Shown: in pieces, positions 44,786-53,379 of the stretch
Layout of the letters: each line of letters begins with the position of its first letter
How positions within the stretch are numbered: position 1 is the stretch's first letter
Assembly: GCA_965200535.1 (NCBI GenBank)
Contig: CBDAUF010000001.1
Span: 620,001-684,000, forward strand
Direction of reading: 5' to 3'
DNA: 64,000 bases
From: MPNO01 sp965200535
Lineage (GTDB): Bacteria; Pseudomonadota; Alphaproteobacteria; MPNO01
The notes under the pieces: generated by a model
Told to the model about the DNA's origin: nothing
Database searches by the model: none
The model's input: the letters and a program-made list of their open reading frames with translations, nothing else
Made by a program: the position numbers and the translations under genes

Positions 44786-45361
44786 GTGTCCGAGTCGGTT
44801 GGCGTAGGCGAGGGGGATGCCCCTGCCCGTATGCGTGGCAGGGTCAAGTGGTTCAACGCAGTCAAGGGGTACGGCTTCGTCACTCCGGAGGATTCGTCCG
44901 GCGATGTATTCCTCCACATGACCGTCCTCCGGCAGGCCGGGCTCGACACGATCCCGGTGGGATCGACTGTCGAGTACGAAACGGTCCGGGCGGCCAAGGG
45001 TCTTCAGGTGCAGACGATCCTGTCGGTCGACCATTCCACCGCCGTGGCCGAGGACGATGGAGGAGAGTTCCACCGCCCGGTGCGCGCCGCGCCGCACGCC
45101 CCGCCGCGGCAGCCGGAGGCCCACGGCGACTTTGAAATGGCCACCGTCAAGTGGTTCAACCCGAACAAGGGGTACGGTTTCGTCTGCCCTGACGAGACGC
45201 AGCTCGACGTGTTCATCCATATGGTGACGCTGCGCCGCGCCAACCTCAGCGGTCTGGTGACCGGCCAGAAGGTGATGATCAAGACGGCGCAGGGCCAGAA
45301 GGGGATGCAGGCGGTCGAGATCAAGCTCGCCGGCCCCGGCAGCGTCGACCAGTTCGTCTAG
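44786..45361 (+). CDS. Double cold-shock-domain protein
   Basis: 191 residues from GTG 44786, with GGGAG upstream. Two cold-shock domains are separated by a Pro/His/Ala-rich linker. The first is about residues 15-82 (VKWFNAVKGYGFVTPEDSSGDVFLH). The second is about 119-186 (VKWFNPNKGYGFVCPDETQLDVFIH). Both RNP1 (KGYGFV) and RNP2 (DVFLH/DVFIH) motifs are kept, so both can bind single-stranded nucleic acid. Tandem-CSD proteins of this size are typical of Alphaproteobacteria and act as RNA chaperones. Confidence 0.94.
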   Translation: MSESVGVGEGDAPARMRGRVKWFNAVKGYGFVTPEDSSGDVFLHMTVLRQAGLDTIPVGSTVEYETVRAAKGLQVQTILSVDHSTAVAEDDGGEFHRPVRAAPHAPPRQPEAHGDFEMATVKWFNPNKGYGFVCPDETQLDVFIHMVTLRRANLSGLVTGQKVMIKTAQGQKGMQAVEIKLAGPGSVDQFV

Positions 45362-45468
45362 CGCCGGCTCCGACCGCCGCGCGCGGGGCTGCACGGCTCT
45401 CGCGCTTCGCGGCAGCCTTCCGGGCCGCTCGTCGCCCCGCTGTCCGATCCGACGGATAGGTCCCACGC

Positions 45469-45966
45469 ATGTCGATCGCCGATGCCGCCCGCCGCCGCGA
45501 TCTGCTCGTCGGCCTTGCCGCCGGCGCAGCCGCACTCTCCGCGTTCGCGGCCGCGCCGGCGTCGGGCCAGCGGGCGCTGGCGAAGTTCCGGCGCTCGACG
45601 CTCGTCATCCGCACCGAAGGGAAGGCGCATCGTTTCGCGGTCGAGGTCGCACGCACCCACCGCGAGCAATCGCAGGGGCTGATGTTCCGCCGCCGGATGG
45701 CCGCCGATGCAGGGATGCTGTTCGTCTACGATCCGCCCCGGCCGGTCTCGATGTGGATGCGCAACACCTACATTCCCCTCGACATGATCTTCATCGCGCC
45801 GTCCGGGCGGATCTCGCACATCGTCGAACGCACGGTGCCGTTGTCCACGGAGACAGTCTCTTCCCGAGGAGCGGTGCGCGCGGTGCTCGAACTCAATGCT
45901 GGAACCGCCGCCAGGCTCGGCATCCGCCCCGGCCACACCGTGGCGACCCCGGCTCTTGGCCGGTAG
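45469..45966 (+). CDS. DUF192 domain-containing exported protein
   Basis: 165 residues. The start ADAARRRDLLVGLAAGAAALSAFAAAPASGQ looks like a Sec or weak twin-arginine-like signal (single RR-D variant), so the mature protein is probably periplasmic. The DUF192 core is clear: VEVARTHREQSQGLMFRR, then GMLFVYDPPRPVSMWMRNTYIPLDMIFI, and VLELNAGTAARLGIRPG. The biochemical role of the family is unknown. The gene follows the cold-shock gene by 107 bases and ends just before tRNA-Ser. Confidence 0.9.
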   Translation: MSIADAARRRDLLVGLAAGAAALSAFAAAPASGQRALAKFRRSTLVIRTEGKAHRFAVEVARTHREQSQGLMFRRRMAADAGMLFVYDPPRPVSMWMRNTYIPLDMIFIAPSGRISHIVERTVPLSTETVSSRGAVRAVLELNAGTAARLGIRPGHTVATPALGR

Positions 45967-45990
45967 ACCGGCTGCGCACCCTGGCGGGGA

Positions 45991-46083
45991 TGGCGGAGGG
46001 AGAGGGATTCGAACCCTCGATAGAGGTATTACCCCTATAACGGTTTAGCAAACCGCCGCCTTCAGCCGCTCGGCCACCCCTCC
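45991..46083 (-). tRNA. tRNA-Ser (GCU)
   Basis: On the minus strand the sequence folds with acceptor GGAGGGG/UCCCUCC, D-arm GGCCGAGCGGCUGAAGGC, anticodon loop UUGCUAA (GCU), a long variable arm (UAUAGGGGUAAUACCUCUAU), T-loop GUUCGAAUC and encoded CCA. The class II variable arm is diagnostic of serine. Confidence 0.96.
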
Positions 46084-46121
46084 GGTCCCGGCACACCCGG
46101 ATTCCCGCCGTTGGGCGGGGA

Positions 46122-46196
46122 TGGTGCCGCAGGAAAGGATTGAACTTTCGACCTCACCCTTACCAAGGGTGCGCTCTACCACTGAGCTACTGCGGC
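46122..46196 (-). tRNA. tRNA-Thr (GGU)
   Basis: Minus-strand cloverleaf with acceptor GCCGCAG/CUGCGGC, D-arm AGCUCAGUGGUAGAGC, anticodon loop UUGGUAA (GGU), T-arm with GUUCAAUCC, discriminator A and encoded CCA. It lies 38 bases upstream of tRNA-Ser on the same strand, so the two may be co-transcribed. Confidence 0.95.
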
Positions 46197-46284
46197 GCCG
46201 ATGCGATATCTGCCACAGGGCGGGCCGGGCGCGCAACGGGCAACGGCGCCGATTGCCGGGCCTCCTCCAGCGTCGCTCGGCGCC

Positions 46285-46986
46285 CTACACCGCGCCGTAG
46301 ACCGGCACCACCGCGCCGCGGACGACCGCGTTGGCGGGCGAGGCGAGGAAAGCGATGGTCTCGGCGACCGCGGCCGTGGTCGGCCAGGCCGCATGGTCGG
46401 CATCCGGCATCGCTGCCCGGTTCGCCGGCGTGTCGAGGATCGAGGGCGCGACGGCGTTGACCAGGATGCCGTCGCCGACGACTTCCCCGGCCAGCGCCTG
46501 GGTGAGCGCCGCAACCGCGGCCTTGGCGGCGGCGTAGGCCGCCATTCCGGCGCCGCCGCGCGGCTCGACCCCCGGCCGCGCCGAGACGTTGACGATACGC
46601 CCGCCTGCACCGGTCCGGCGCATCGCGGCGATCGCCGCACGGCAGCACAGATAGCAGGTCGCGCCATTCATCGACATCTGGCGGTCGAACGTATCCGGCG
46701 GGGTTTCGGCGATGCCGCCCGCATCGAACCCGCCGGCGAGATGGATCGAGGCCCACAGCCCGTCGATGCCGGAGAAAAATCCCTCCACCGCGCCCCAGTC
46801 GGCGAGATCGCCCGCCACCGTCACACGGGTGCGCCCGTGCCCGGCATGGGGGAAGCGGGCGGCCTCGCCAGCGTCCAGCGCCGGCACGTGGCAGACCGCG
46901 CCGGCCGAGATCAGGCGTCCGACAACGGCCGCGCCCAGCGCACCCGCGCCTCCCGTCACCGCCACAGCGCGCCCGTTCATGTCCAT
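46285..46986 (-). CDS. SDR family oxidoreductase
   Basis: 233 residues from ATG 46986. The NAD(P) motif is TGGAGALG (11-18) and the catalytic residues are S135, Y151 and K155 (YAAAK). The NNAG-type motif reads HLAGG, which is atypical. The C-terminus ends RGAVVPVYGAV instead of the usual G-Q-x-x-x-V-D-G-G, and no substrate can be named. It lies upstream of the tRNA-Thr/tRNA-Ser pair on the same strand and is divergent from the DctP gene. Confidence 0.85.
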   Translation of the reverse strand: MDMNGRAVAVTGGAGALGAAVVGRLISAGAVCHVPALDAGEAARFPHAGHGRTRVTVAGDLADWGAVEGFFSGIDGLWASIHLAGGFDAGGIAETPPDTFDRQMSMNGATCYLCCRAAIAAMRRTGAGGRIVNVSARPGVEPRGGAGMAAYAAAKAAVAALTQALAGEVVGDGILVNAVAPSILDTPANRAAMPDADHAAWPTTAAVAETIAFLASPANAVVRGAVVPVYGAV

Positions 46987-47221
46987 GCCGCATCCCCGCG
47001 AATCGCGCCGTCCGGTCCGGCAAGGCCGCCGCGCCGGGCTGCGGCGATTTGCTCTGGCGGGCGGCCCGCCAAACGGGCACAATGATGCAACCGGAAGGCC
47101 GTCGCCTTCAAGACGGCCGGACAGGCAGCCGGGCCGCTGCGTTGTGTCCCGCGCCCTCCAGCCATTCCGGAAGGGCGCGGCTGCCGTGCCCGGACAGCGA
47201 CCAACGATGGGAGACGACTCG

Positions 47222-48274
47222 ATGTCTATGCGTAGGAAATTGGCCGGTACGGGGCCGCTTGCGGTCGCCCTTCTCGCCGGCGGGGCAGTGGCGGCGCTCG
47301 CGCTGCAGCCGTCATCGGCGCTGGCCCAGAAGAAGTACCACATGAAGATCGGCATGGCGACGCTCAACGACCCGCAGCAGGCGTGGGGCGAAAGGATCGG
47401 CGCCGAACTCAAGAAACGCACCAACGGCCGGATCACCTATCAGGTCTTCCCGGCGAGCCAGCTCGGCAAGATTCCGCGCCAGGTCGAAGGCATCCAGCTC
47501 GGCACCCAGGAGGTCTTCCTGACCCCGCCCGGCTTCTTCGTCGGCGTCAACCAGGCGTTCATGGTGCCGGACGCGCCCGGCCTCTTCGTGAGCCAGGAGC
47601 ACGGCCACAAGACGCTGACCGATCCCATGTTCCACGACACCTTCCTCGGCCTCGCCGACAATAAGGGTGTGGTCGGCGCCGGGCTGATCGTCTACGAGGG
47701 CACCTCGATCGCCAGCACCAAGCCGATCCGCAAGCCCGAGGACATCGCCGGCATGAAGATCCGCGTGCTCGCGACTCCGATGGAGCGCGCCATCCCGGCG
47801 GCCTGGGGCGGCACCGGCGTGCCGATCCCCTTCACCGAAGTGGTGCCGGCGCTGCAGCGCGGCGTGGTCGATGCCTGCCGGTCGAGCATCGTGGCCATGC
47901 ACGGGTTGAAGTTCCAGACGGTGACCAAGTTCGCGACCGTGCTGGGCGGCGGCTACATCCCCACCGCGACCTGGTACAGCAAGATCTGGCTGAGCAAACT
48001 TCCGGCCGATCTGCGCAAGATGGTCCTGGAGGTGCCGCGCGAGCTCGAGGACTGGGCGGCGGCGAACACCAACGGCCTGGTCGAGAAGACGCAGCAGGCT
48101 TGGCGCGATGTCGGGGTCGAGATCATCCGGTTCTCGGACGCCGACCAGAAGCGCTATCTCGCCAAGCTGGCCCCGCTGGCCGACAAGTTCCTCGGCAACC
48201 ACAAGAACCCGCAGGTGCAGGAAATGTACGCGCTGCTGAAGAAAGTGGCAGAGAAGCACCGCCCGAAGGGCTGA
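47222..48274 (+). CDS. TRAP transporter substrate-binding protein (DctP family), orphan
   Basis: 350 residues from ATG 47222, chosen because GGGAG lies 8 bases upstream. A signal peptide (MRRKLAGTGPLAVALLAGG…SSALAQ) is followed by the DctP fold: QQAWGERIGAELKKRTNGRI, VFPASQLG, and the IRKPEDIAGMKIRVLATP motif with the substrate-binding arginine. No TRAP permease genes adjoin it. It must therefore use the membrane subunits at 56034-58013 or others elsewhere, or act as a sensor-type binding protein. A strong terminator follows. Confidence 0.92.
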   Translation: MSMRRKLAGTGPLAVALLAGGAVAALALQPSSALAQKKYHMKIGMATLNDPQQAWGERIGAELKKRTNGRITYQVFPASQLGKIPRQVEGIQLGTQEVFLTPPGFFVGVNQAFMVPDAPGLFVSQEHGHKTLTDPMFHDTFLGLADNKGVVGAGLIVYEGTSIASTKPIRKPEDIAGMKIRVLATPMERAIPAAWGGTGVPIPFTEVVPALQRGVVDACRSSIVAMHGLKFQTVTKFATVLGGGYIPTATWYSKIWLSKLPADLRKMVLEVPRELEDWAAANTNGLVEKTQQAWRDVGVEIIRFSDADQKRYLAKLAPLADKFLGNHKNPQVQEMYALLKKVAEKHRPKG

Positions 48275-48296
48275 CACGGCCGGCAACGGCGCGGGA

Positions 48297-48322
48297 AGGG
48301 GCCGGCCCGTCCGGCCCCTTTT
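48297..48322 (+). terminator. Rho-independent terminator after the orphan dctP
   Basis: AGGGGCCGG and CCGGCCCCT form a perfect 9-bp stem around a CCCGT loop, followed by TTTT. It is 22 bases after the DctP stop codon and is the clearest intrinsic terminator in the window. It separates that gene from the oppositely oriented SDR gene. Confidence 0.88.
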
Positions 48323-48352
48323 CGATTCCGCCCTCCCGCACCCCCGGGCGGG

Positions 48353-49102
48353 TCAGCGCATCGTCTCGCCGCCGTCGACCGGAATGACCTGCCCTGTCAT
48401 ATGGGCGGCGCCGTCGCCGAGCAGGAAGACGATCACCGACGCTATCCGGTCCGGCCGGCCGATGGCGCCGAGCGGGATGGTCTTCGCCCGTTCGCTGCGC
48501 GCCGCATCGAGGGCGGCCCCGGTCATTCCGCGGCCGAAGAACGGCGTGTCCACCGGGCCGGGGGAAACAACGTTGACGCGGATGCCGAACGGCGCCTTCT
48601 CGCGGGCGATCGATTTCGAGAAACCGATGACCGCGCCCTTGGCCGCGGCGTAGTGGGAAGCGCCCGCCTGGCCGCGCAGCGCGAACACCGAGGCGGTGTT
48701 GACGATGGCGCCGCGCCGGCGCCGGGTCATGCCGGGAAGGATCGCGCGGCACACGTGAAACGTGCCCCCGGCGTGGACCGCCATCATCCGCGCCCAGTCC
48801 TGGTCGGTAATGTCCTCGACCTCAGCGAAGCCGATGACGCCGGCGAGGTTGACCGCGCGGTCGACGGGGCCGAGATCGCGGGCGATAGCGGCGGCGGCCT
48901 CGGCGACGCTTCCCGCGTCGGCGACGTCGAGCGGGTAGGCGGCGGCGATTCCGCCGGTCTCCGTGATCGCTGCGACGGTCCTTTGCGCCGCGTCCGCGTC
49001 AAGGTCGGCCGCGGCGACCGCATCGCCGGCCTGGCCGAGCGAAATCGCGGTCTGGCGCCCGATGCCGCTGCCGGCGCCGGTGATCAGGGCTACGCCCGCC
49101 AT
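48353..49102 (-). CDS. SDR family oxidoreductase
   Basis: 249 residues from ATG 49102. Classical SDR motifs: TGAGSGIG (8-15), NLAG near 85, catalytic S138, Y151, K155 (YAAAK) and the end GQVIPVDGGETMR. This is the FabG-like classical type. The gene is divergent from the NicX-like dioxygenase gene, and the 104 bases between should hold both promoters. A dehydrogenase acting on a hydroxylated or acyl intermediate is likely, but the substrate is unknown. Confidence 0.9.
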   Translation of the reverse strand: MAGVALITGAGSGIGRQTAISLGQAGDAVAAADLDADAAQRTVAAITETGGIAAAYPLDVADAGSVAEAAAAIARDLGPVDRAVNLAGVIGFAEVEDITDQDWARMMAVHAGGTFHVCRAILPGMTRRRRGAIVNTASVFALRGQAGASHYAAAKGAVIGFSKSIAREKAPFGIRVNVVSPGPVDTPFFGRGMTGAALDAARSERAKTIPLGAIGRPDRIASVIVFLLGDGAAHMTGQVIPVDGGETMR

Positions 49103-49206
49103 GGTCCTGCCCGCTCGAAGAGGTTTCGCCGCGCCCGAAAATTGACAGACCGCGGGTTCCGTGTGAAGGTTCGGACAGATGCGATTCCGTCCGGGAGACA
49201 GCCGGC

Positions 49207-50271
49207 ATGCGCCCGCAATCCACCAACCCGGCCAGACTGGCCAACCTGTTCCGAGCCGAATTCGAACTCTGCAACGTGCGCGAGGGCGAAACCGTCGCGC
49301 TGCTGAGCGATCTGGCGACACGGCGCGATTATGTCCAGGCGTCCTTCGCCGCCGCCGAGGCCCTCGGCGCGGACGCCTACGAGATGTGCGTCAACGCGGT
49401 GCCGAGCTGGACCAAGGTCGGGGTCGCCACCGTCGGTGCATGCAAGGGAACGCTGGAGGCGCTGCAGGCGGCCGACATGCTCGTCTGCCTCCACATCCCG
49501 CTGTTCACGCGGTGGCTCAAGGATGTCCGGGACGCCGGAACCCGTGTGCTGATGATCGTCGATCACCCCGACGATCTCGAGCGGACGATGGCCCCGCCGG
49601 GGATGAAGGAGGCGGTCGTTCACGCCGGCCAGCGCCTGGAACAGGCCGAGACCATGCGCATGTTCAACGACGGCGGTATGGACCTCACCGTTTCGCTCGG
49701 CGAATACCCGACCATGATCCAGTACGGTTTTGCCGACGAGCCGGGCCGTTTCGACCATTGGGGCGCCGGCCATGTCCACACCTTTCCCAACGAAGGCTCG
49801 GCCAACGGCACCGTGGTCATCCGGCCGGGCGATTTCGTCGTCCTTCCCTACAACCGCTACGTCACCGACGAGATCCGCCTCGAGGTGCGCGACGGGCATA
49901 TCCGCAAGATCGAGGGCGGGCTCGACGCTCGGCTGATGGACCAGTGGCTGGAAGACAACCGGGCCAGCCCGGACGACATGGACGGGCACGCGATCTCGCA
50001 TCTCGGCTGGGGGCTCAACCCGCAGGCGCGCTGGGACAATGTCGCCCTCTACGGCGACGATCCCGACCGCTCGAACGGGTCGCTGCGCGCCTTCGCCGGC
50101 AATTTCCTGTTTTCGACCGGCCCCAACTCGCAGGGCGGCGGCAGCCGCACCACCAACGGGCATTACGACGTCCCCATGCGGGACTGTTCGATCATGCTCG
50201 ACAACGACCTGATACTGGACAGGGGGCGGTTCACCGACCCGGCGATGGTCGTGGACCGTGTCGCGCGGTGA
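49207..50271 (+). CDS. 2,5-dihydroxypyridine 5,6-dioxygenase (NicX)-like protein
   Basis: 354 residues, close to NicX (350). The stretch LGEYPTMIQYGFADEPGRFDHW followed by FPNEGSANGTVVIRPGD and ISHLGWGLNPQARWD matches NicX residue for residue at many positions. Of the NicX iron ligands (Glu265, His318, Asp320), the H-x-D pair is present in GGGSRTTNGHYDVPMRDC. NicX opens the pyridine ring of 2,5-dihydroxypyridine to N-formylmaleamate. The gene heads a plus-strand run with a LIV-type ABC transporter and a TRAP transporter. A related aminopeptidase-T-like activity cannot be excluded. Confidence 0.8.
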   Translation: MRPQSTNPARLANLFRAEFELCNVREGETVALLSDLATRRDYVQASFAAAEALGADAYEMCVNAVPSWTKVGVATVGACKGTLEALQAADMLVCLHIPLFTRWLKDVRDAGTRVLMIVDHPDDLERTMAPPGMKEAVVHAGQRLEQAETMRMFNDGGMDLTVSLGEYPTMIQYGFADEPGRFDHWGAGHVHTFPNEGSANGTVVIRPGDFVVLPYNRYVTDEIRLEVRDGHIRKIEGGLDARLMDQWLEDNRASPDDMDGHAISHLGWGLNPQARWDNVALYGDDPDRSNGSLRAFAGNFLFSTGPNSQGGGSRTTNGHYDVPMRDCSIMLDNDLILDRGRFTDPAMVVDRVAR

Positions 50272-50313
50272 ACGCGGCGATGAAAGATCGGCATCCAACC
50301 GGGAAAACACACA

Positions 50314-51495
50314 ATGCTGAAGAAGATCGGAGCCGCGGCCGTGGCCGCTGTCGCCGTGCTTGCCGGAACCGGAGCGGCGGGCACCGCCGATCCCGTCAAG
50401 ATCGGCTTTTCGCAGTCCAAGACCGGCTTTTTCGCGCAGGCCGCCGCGTCCCAGTTCCAAGCCTACGAAATGTGGCGGGAACAGGTCAATGCGAAGGGCG
50501 GGCTCGACGTCGCCGGCACCCGGCGCATGGTCGAGTTCGTGTCCTATGACGACCAATCGAACCCGGGCAAGGCGGTGCAAGCCTACGAAAAACTGATCAC
50601 CGACGACAAGGTCGATCTGTTGCTCGCCCCCTGGGGCACCTCCCTCCATCTCGCCATCGCCGGGGTGATCGAGCGCTACAAGTTTCCCGTCGTGGGCAAC
50701 ACCGCCGCCTCGGTGCAGCTTCGCAAGCTCAAGGCCGGCAACATCTGGTTCCCGACCTCCCTGTTTCCCGACCGGCAGAGCACGGTCATCGCGGCCCTTC
50801 TGAAGGACCGGGGCATCCGCTCGGTGGCACTGGTGACCAACCAGCTGCCCTACACGCAGGAGAACAAGAGCTTCATCGTGCCGGCGCTCAAGAAAGCCGG
50901 GATCGCGCTTGCGGTGAACGAGGACTACCCGCCCGACGTCAAGGACCTGACGGCGCTGCTGACCAAGGTCAAGAGCGCTGCGCCCGATGCCGTGCTGGCC
51001 TACACCTACCCCGCCGACGCGGTGCTCTACATGAAGGCTGCGCGCGAGGTCGGGCTCGACCAGCGGGTGCAGGTGGTTCTCCTGGGGCCTCAATACGACT
51101 TTTTCAGCAAGATCTTCGGGGATGCGCGCAACGGAATCCTAACGATGGGCCACTGGACGCCGGCGCGTACCGACTGGCCGTCGGCCAAGACCTTCGCCGA
51201 CGCTTTCAAGGCGCGGTGGAAGACCGACCCCGACTTTCTCGATGCGCCGCTCGCCTATGTCTCGGTCGAGATTCTCGAGCAGGCCGTCGCCACGGCGGGG
51301 CTCGACAAGGACAAGCTGCGCCAGACCATCGCTGGCACCGCCTTCCAGACCATCAACGGACCGGTGAAGTTCGACGGTGTGATGAACGTCGCGCTGGCGA
51401 CGATGATCTCGCAGATCCAGGGCGGAACCCAACACATCGTCTGGCCGCCGAAGGAGCGAACGGCCGAGGTCATCGACAAGCCCGCCTGGAAGTAA
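50314..51495 (+). CDS. ABC transporter substrate-binding protein, LIV type
   Basis: 393 residues. The signal peptide (MLKKIGAAAVAAVAVLAGTGAAGTAD) precedes a type I periplasmic-binding fold: VKIGFSQSKTGFFAQ, the GGLDVAGTRRMVEFVSYDDQSNPGKAVQAYEKLI segment and APWGTSLHLAI. It is a LivJ/AmiC relative and presumably binds an aromatic or amino-acid-like compound. The next gene is the first permease after 70 bases, making this the ligand-recognising part of the transporter encoded up to 54817. Confidence 0.93.
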   Translation: MLKKIGAAAVAAVAVLAGTGAAGTADPVKIGFSQSKTGFFAQAAASQFQAYEMWREQVNAKGGLDVAGTRRMVEFVSYDDQSNPGKAVQAYEKLITDDKVDLLLAPWGTSLHLAIAGVIERYKFPVVGNTAASVQLRKLKAGNIWFPTSLFPDRQSTVIAALLKDRGIRSVALVTNQLPYTQENKSFIVPALKKAGIALAVNEDYPPDVKDLTALLTKVKSAAPDAVLAYTYPADAVLYMKAAREVGLDQRVQVVLLGPQYDFFSKIFGDARNGILTMGHWTPARTDWPSAKTFADAFKARWKTDPDFLDAPLAYVSVEILEQAVATAGLDKDKLRQTIAGTAFQTINGPVKFDGVMNVALATMISQIQGGTQHIVWPPKERTAEVIDKPAWK

Positions 51496-51565
51496 CGCCT
51501 TCCGACTTTCGCCCGCGGCGCCGCACTGCCGGCGCGCGCAGGCGCGTCCAGACCGGGGGCCGGCG

Positions 51566-52456
51566 ATGGCTGACCTGCTTTCCGGCCAGTTGCTGATCGC
51601 CGCGCTGGTCCTGGCGGCAATCTATGGGCTGGTCGCGCTGGGCCTCAACCTGATCTACGGCACCATGCGCCTGCTCAACGTGGCGCACGGCGAAATCCTG
51701 ATGCTGGGCGGCTATCTCGCCTACTGGTGCTTCACCCTGACCGGCATCGGGCCGGTGTGGTCGATGTTTCTCGCACTCGCACTGGCCGCTGCGTTCGGGG
51801 CGGTCGTCTACCGCACCCTCTGCCGCCGGGTGCTCCGGTCCTCCCGGCTGATCGAGCAGATCGAGGCGAACTCGCTGCTCGTCCTGTTCGGCGTCTCGAT
51901 CATCCTCCAGAACGCGATCGCGCTTTCGTTCGGCGCGACCGCACGGGCCTACGCCTATCTCGACGACATCGTCCGTATCGGAACTTTCCAAGTGACGGCC
52001 GACCGCCTCGTCGTGCTCGCCATCGGGCTTGCGCTCTGCCTTGCCGCGATTCTGTTCTTCCGCCTGTCCACGGCCGGTCTGGCGATCCGCGCCCTGATCC
52101 AGCATCCCGACGCGGCCCTGCTGGTCGGCATCGATGTCGAGCGCATGAGATTGGTCAGCTTCTCGCTCGGCTTCGCGATCGCCGCCGTCGCCGGGTGCCT
52201 GATCTCGATGCTCGAACAGGTTTCGCCGTTCATGGGGTTTCCCTTCACCATCGCCGCGTTCATCGTGATCATCCTGGGCGGTCTCGGGAATCTCGCCGGA
52301 GGGTTGGCGGGGGCCCTGCTGCTCGCGGTGATCGAGGTCTACGGCGTCGCGCTGACCTCGGCCAGCATGCGGTCCATTCTGATCTACGGCGTGTTCATCG
52401 CCGTCCTGGTCTGGCGTCCGCAGGGGCTGTTCGGCGGCCGGAGCCTGGTGCGGTGA
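51566..52456 (+). CDS. livH: Branched-chain amino-acid-type ABC transporter permease, LivH family
   Basis: 296 residues with eight membrane helices. The N-terminal AIYGLVALGLNLIYGTMRLLNVAHGEILMLGGYLAYW is the LivH signature, and the coupling-helix region is GLAIRALIQHPDAALLVGID. The stop overlaps the GTG start of livM (GTGA), indicating coupled synthesis of the two permease subunits. Confidence 0.94.
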   Translation: MADLLSGQLLIAALVLAAIYGLVALGLNLIYGTMRLLNVAHGEILMLGGYLAYWCFTLTGIGPVWSMFLALALAAAFGAVVYRTLCRRVLRSSRLIEQIEANSLLVLFGVSIILQNAIALSFGATARAYAYLDDIVRIGTFQVTADRLVVLAIGLALCLAAILFFRLSTAGLAIRALIQHPDAALLVGIDVERMRLVSFSLGFAIAAVAGCLISMLEQVSPFMGFPFTIAAFIVIILGGLGNLAGGLAGALLLAVIEVYGVALTSASMRSILIYGVFIAVLVWRPQGLFGGRSLVR

Positions 52457-53379
52457 ACCGCGGCTTCTTCCGCTTCGCGGCCCTCCTGGCACTCGCTTCG
52501 GCCGCCTTCGCGCTGGTCCCGTGGCTTGGCGGCGACTACACGATCGGCGTCGCCCTCAACCTGCTGATGTGGATCGCGCTGACCCAGAGCTGGGTCGTGC
52601 TGTCGTCGATGACCGGCTACGTCTCGCTCGGCCACGCGGTGTTTTTCGGCGCCGGCGCCTACGTGATGGTGCTGTGCTTCGGCAGCCTCCCGTTCTGGCT
52701 GTCGGTGCTGCTCGCGGGCGCGGCGACCGGGCTGCTCGCGCTCGTCGTCGGCTATCCGTGCCTGCGCGTGCGCGGCCCCTATTTCGTGATCCTCACCTTC
52801 GGGCTCGCCGAACTCGTCAAGTATGTCGTCATCAATATCGAGGCCGCACTCGGCCAGTTCGGGCGGCTGCTGTTCGGCGGTCCCGGACTGGCGCAGATCT
52901 TTTACGTGGTGCTCGCCCTGGCCGCGGCATCGGCGACGATCACCTATCTGGTGCGGCGGTCCCGCTTCGGCGCCGGGCTCCGCGCGATCCGCGAGAACGA
53001 GGAGGCGGCCGGGACCCTCGGCATCAACGTCGCGCGGTTCAAGGTGTTCGCGTTCGCGCTTTCCGCGATCATCCCCGGCATGGTCGGCGCGGCGATGGTG
53101 CTGCGGACCACCTATTTCGAGCCGCTCGACCTGTTCAACCCGATCACCTCGTTCACCATCGTTTCTATCGCCATCATCGGCGGCGGCGACGATGTGCCGG
53201 GCCCGGTCTACGGCGCCCTTTTCCTGGTCCTGCTGCAGGAGCTCCTGTGGGCCAACTGGCCCGAGGTCTACATGATTCTCCTCGGCGCCCTTCTCGTCGC
53301 CTTCGTCCTCGGCGCGCCGGAAGGGATCCACGGCCGGATCGCCGCGCTGCGCCGGCGGACGCGCGGGACGCCCGGATGA
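52453..53379 (+). CDS. livM: Branched-chain amino-acid-type ABC transporter permease, LivM family
   Basis: 308 residues from GTG 52453. The MTGYVSLGHAVFFGAGAYVM segment and the RVRGPYFVILTFGLAELVKYVV helix are LivM hallmarks. The EAA-like coupling loop is GLRAIRENEEAAGTLGINV. It overlaps both neighbours by 4 bases (GTGA with livH, ATGA with livG). Confidence 0.94.
   Translation: MNRGFFRFAALLALASAAFALVPWLGGDYTIGVALNLLMWIALTQSWVVLSSMTGYVSLGHAVFFGAGAYVMVLCFGSLPFWLSVLLAGAATGLLALVVGYPCLRVRGPYFVILTFGLAELVKYVVINIEAALGQFGRLLFGGPGLAQIFYVVLALAAASATITYLVRRSRFGAGLRAIRENEEAAGTLGINVARFKVFAFALSAIIPGMVGAAMVLRTTYFEPLDLFNPITSFTIVSIAIIGGGDDVPGPVYGALFLVLLQELLWANWPEVYMILLGALLVAFVLGAPEGIHGRIAALRRRTRGTPG

Noticed and set aside
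45991..46196. tRNA-Ser/tRNA-Thr pair, and tRNA-Glu and tRNA-Gly, as island attachment sites
   Set aside because: No integrase, transposase or duplicated tRNA 3' end was seen next to any of them.
47097..47118. Stem-loop GGCCGTC/GACGGCC upstream of the orphan dctP
   Set aside because: It has a large loop, no T-run and no resemblance to a known riboswitch; chance hairpins of this strength are common at this GC content.
48746..48762. A second parS-like sequence (CACACGTGAAACG)
   Set aside because: Only the right half-site and centre match; it lies inside an SDR coding sequence and lacks the palindromic left half.
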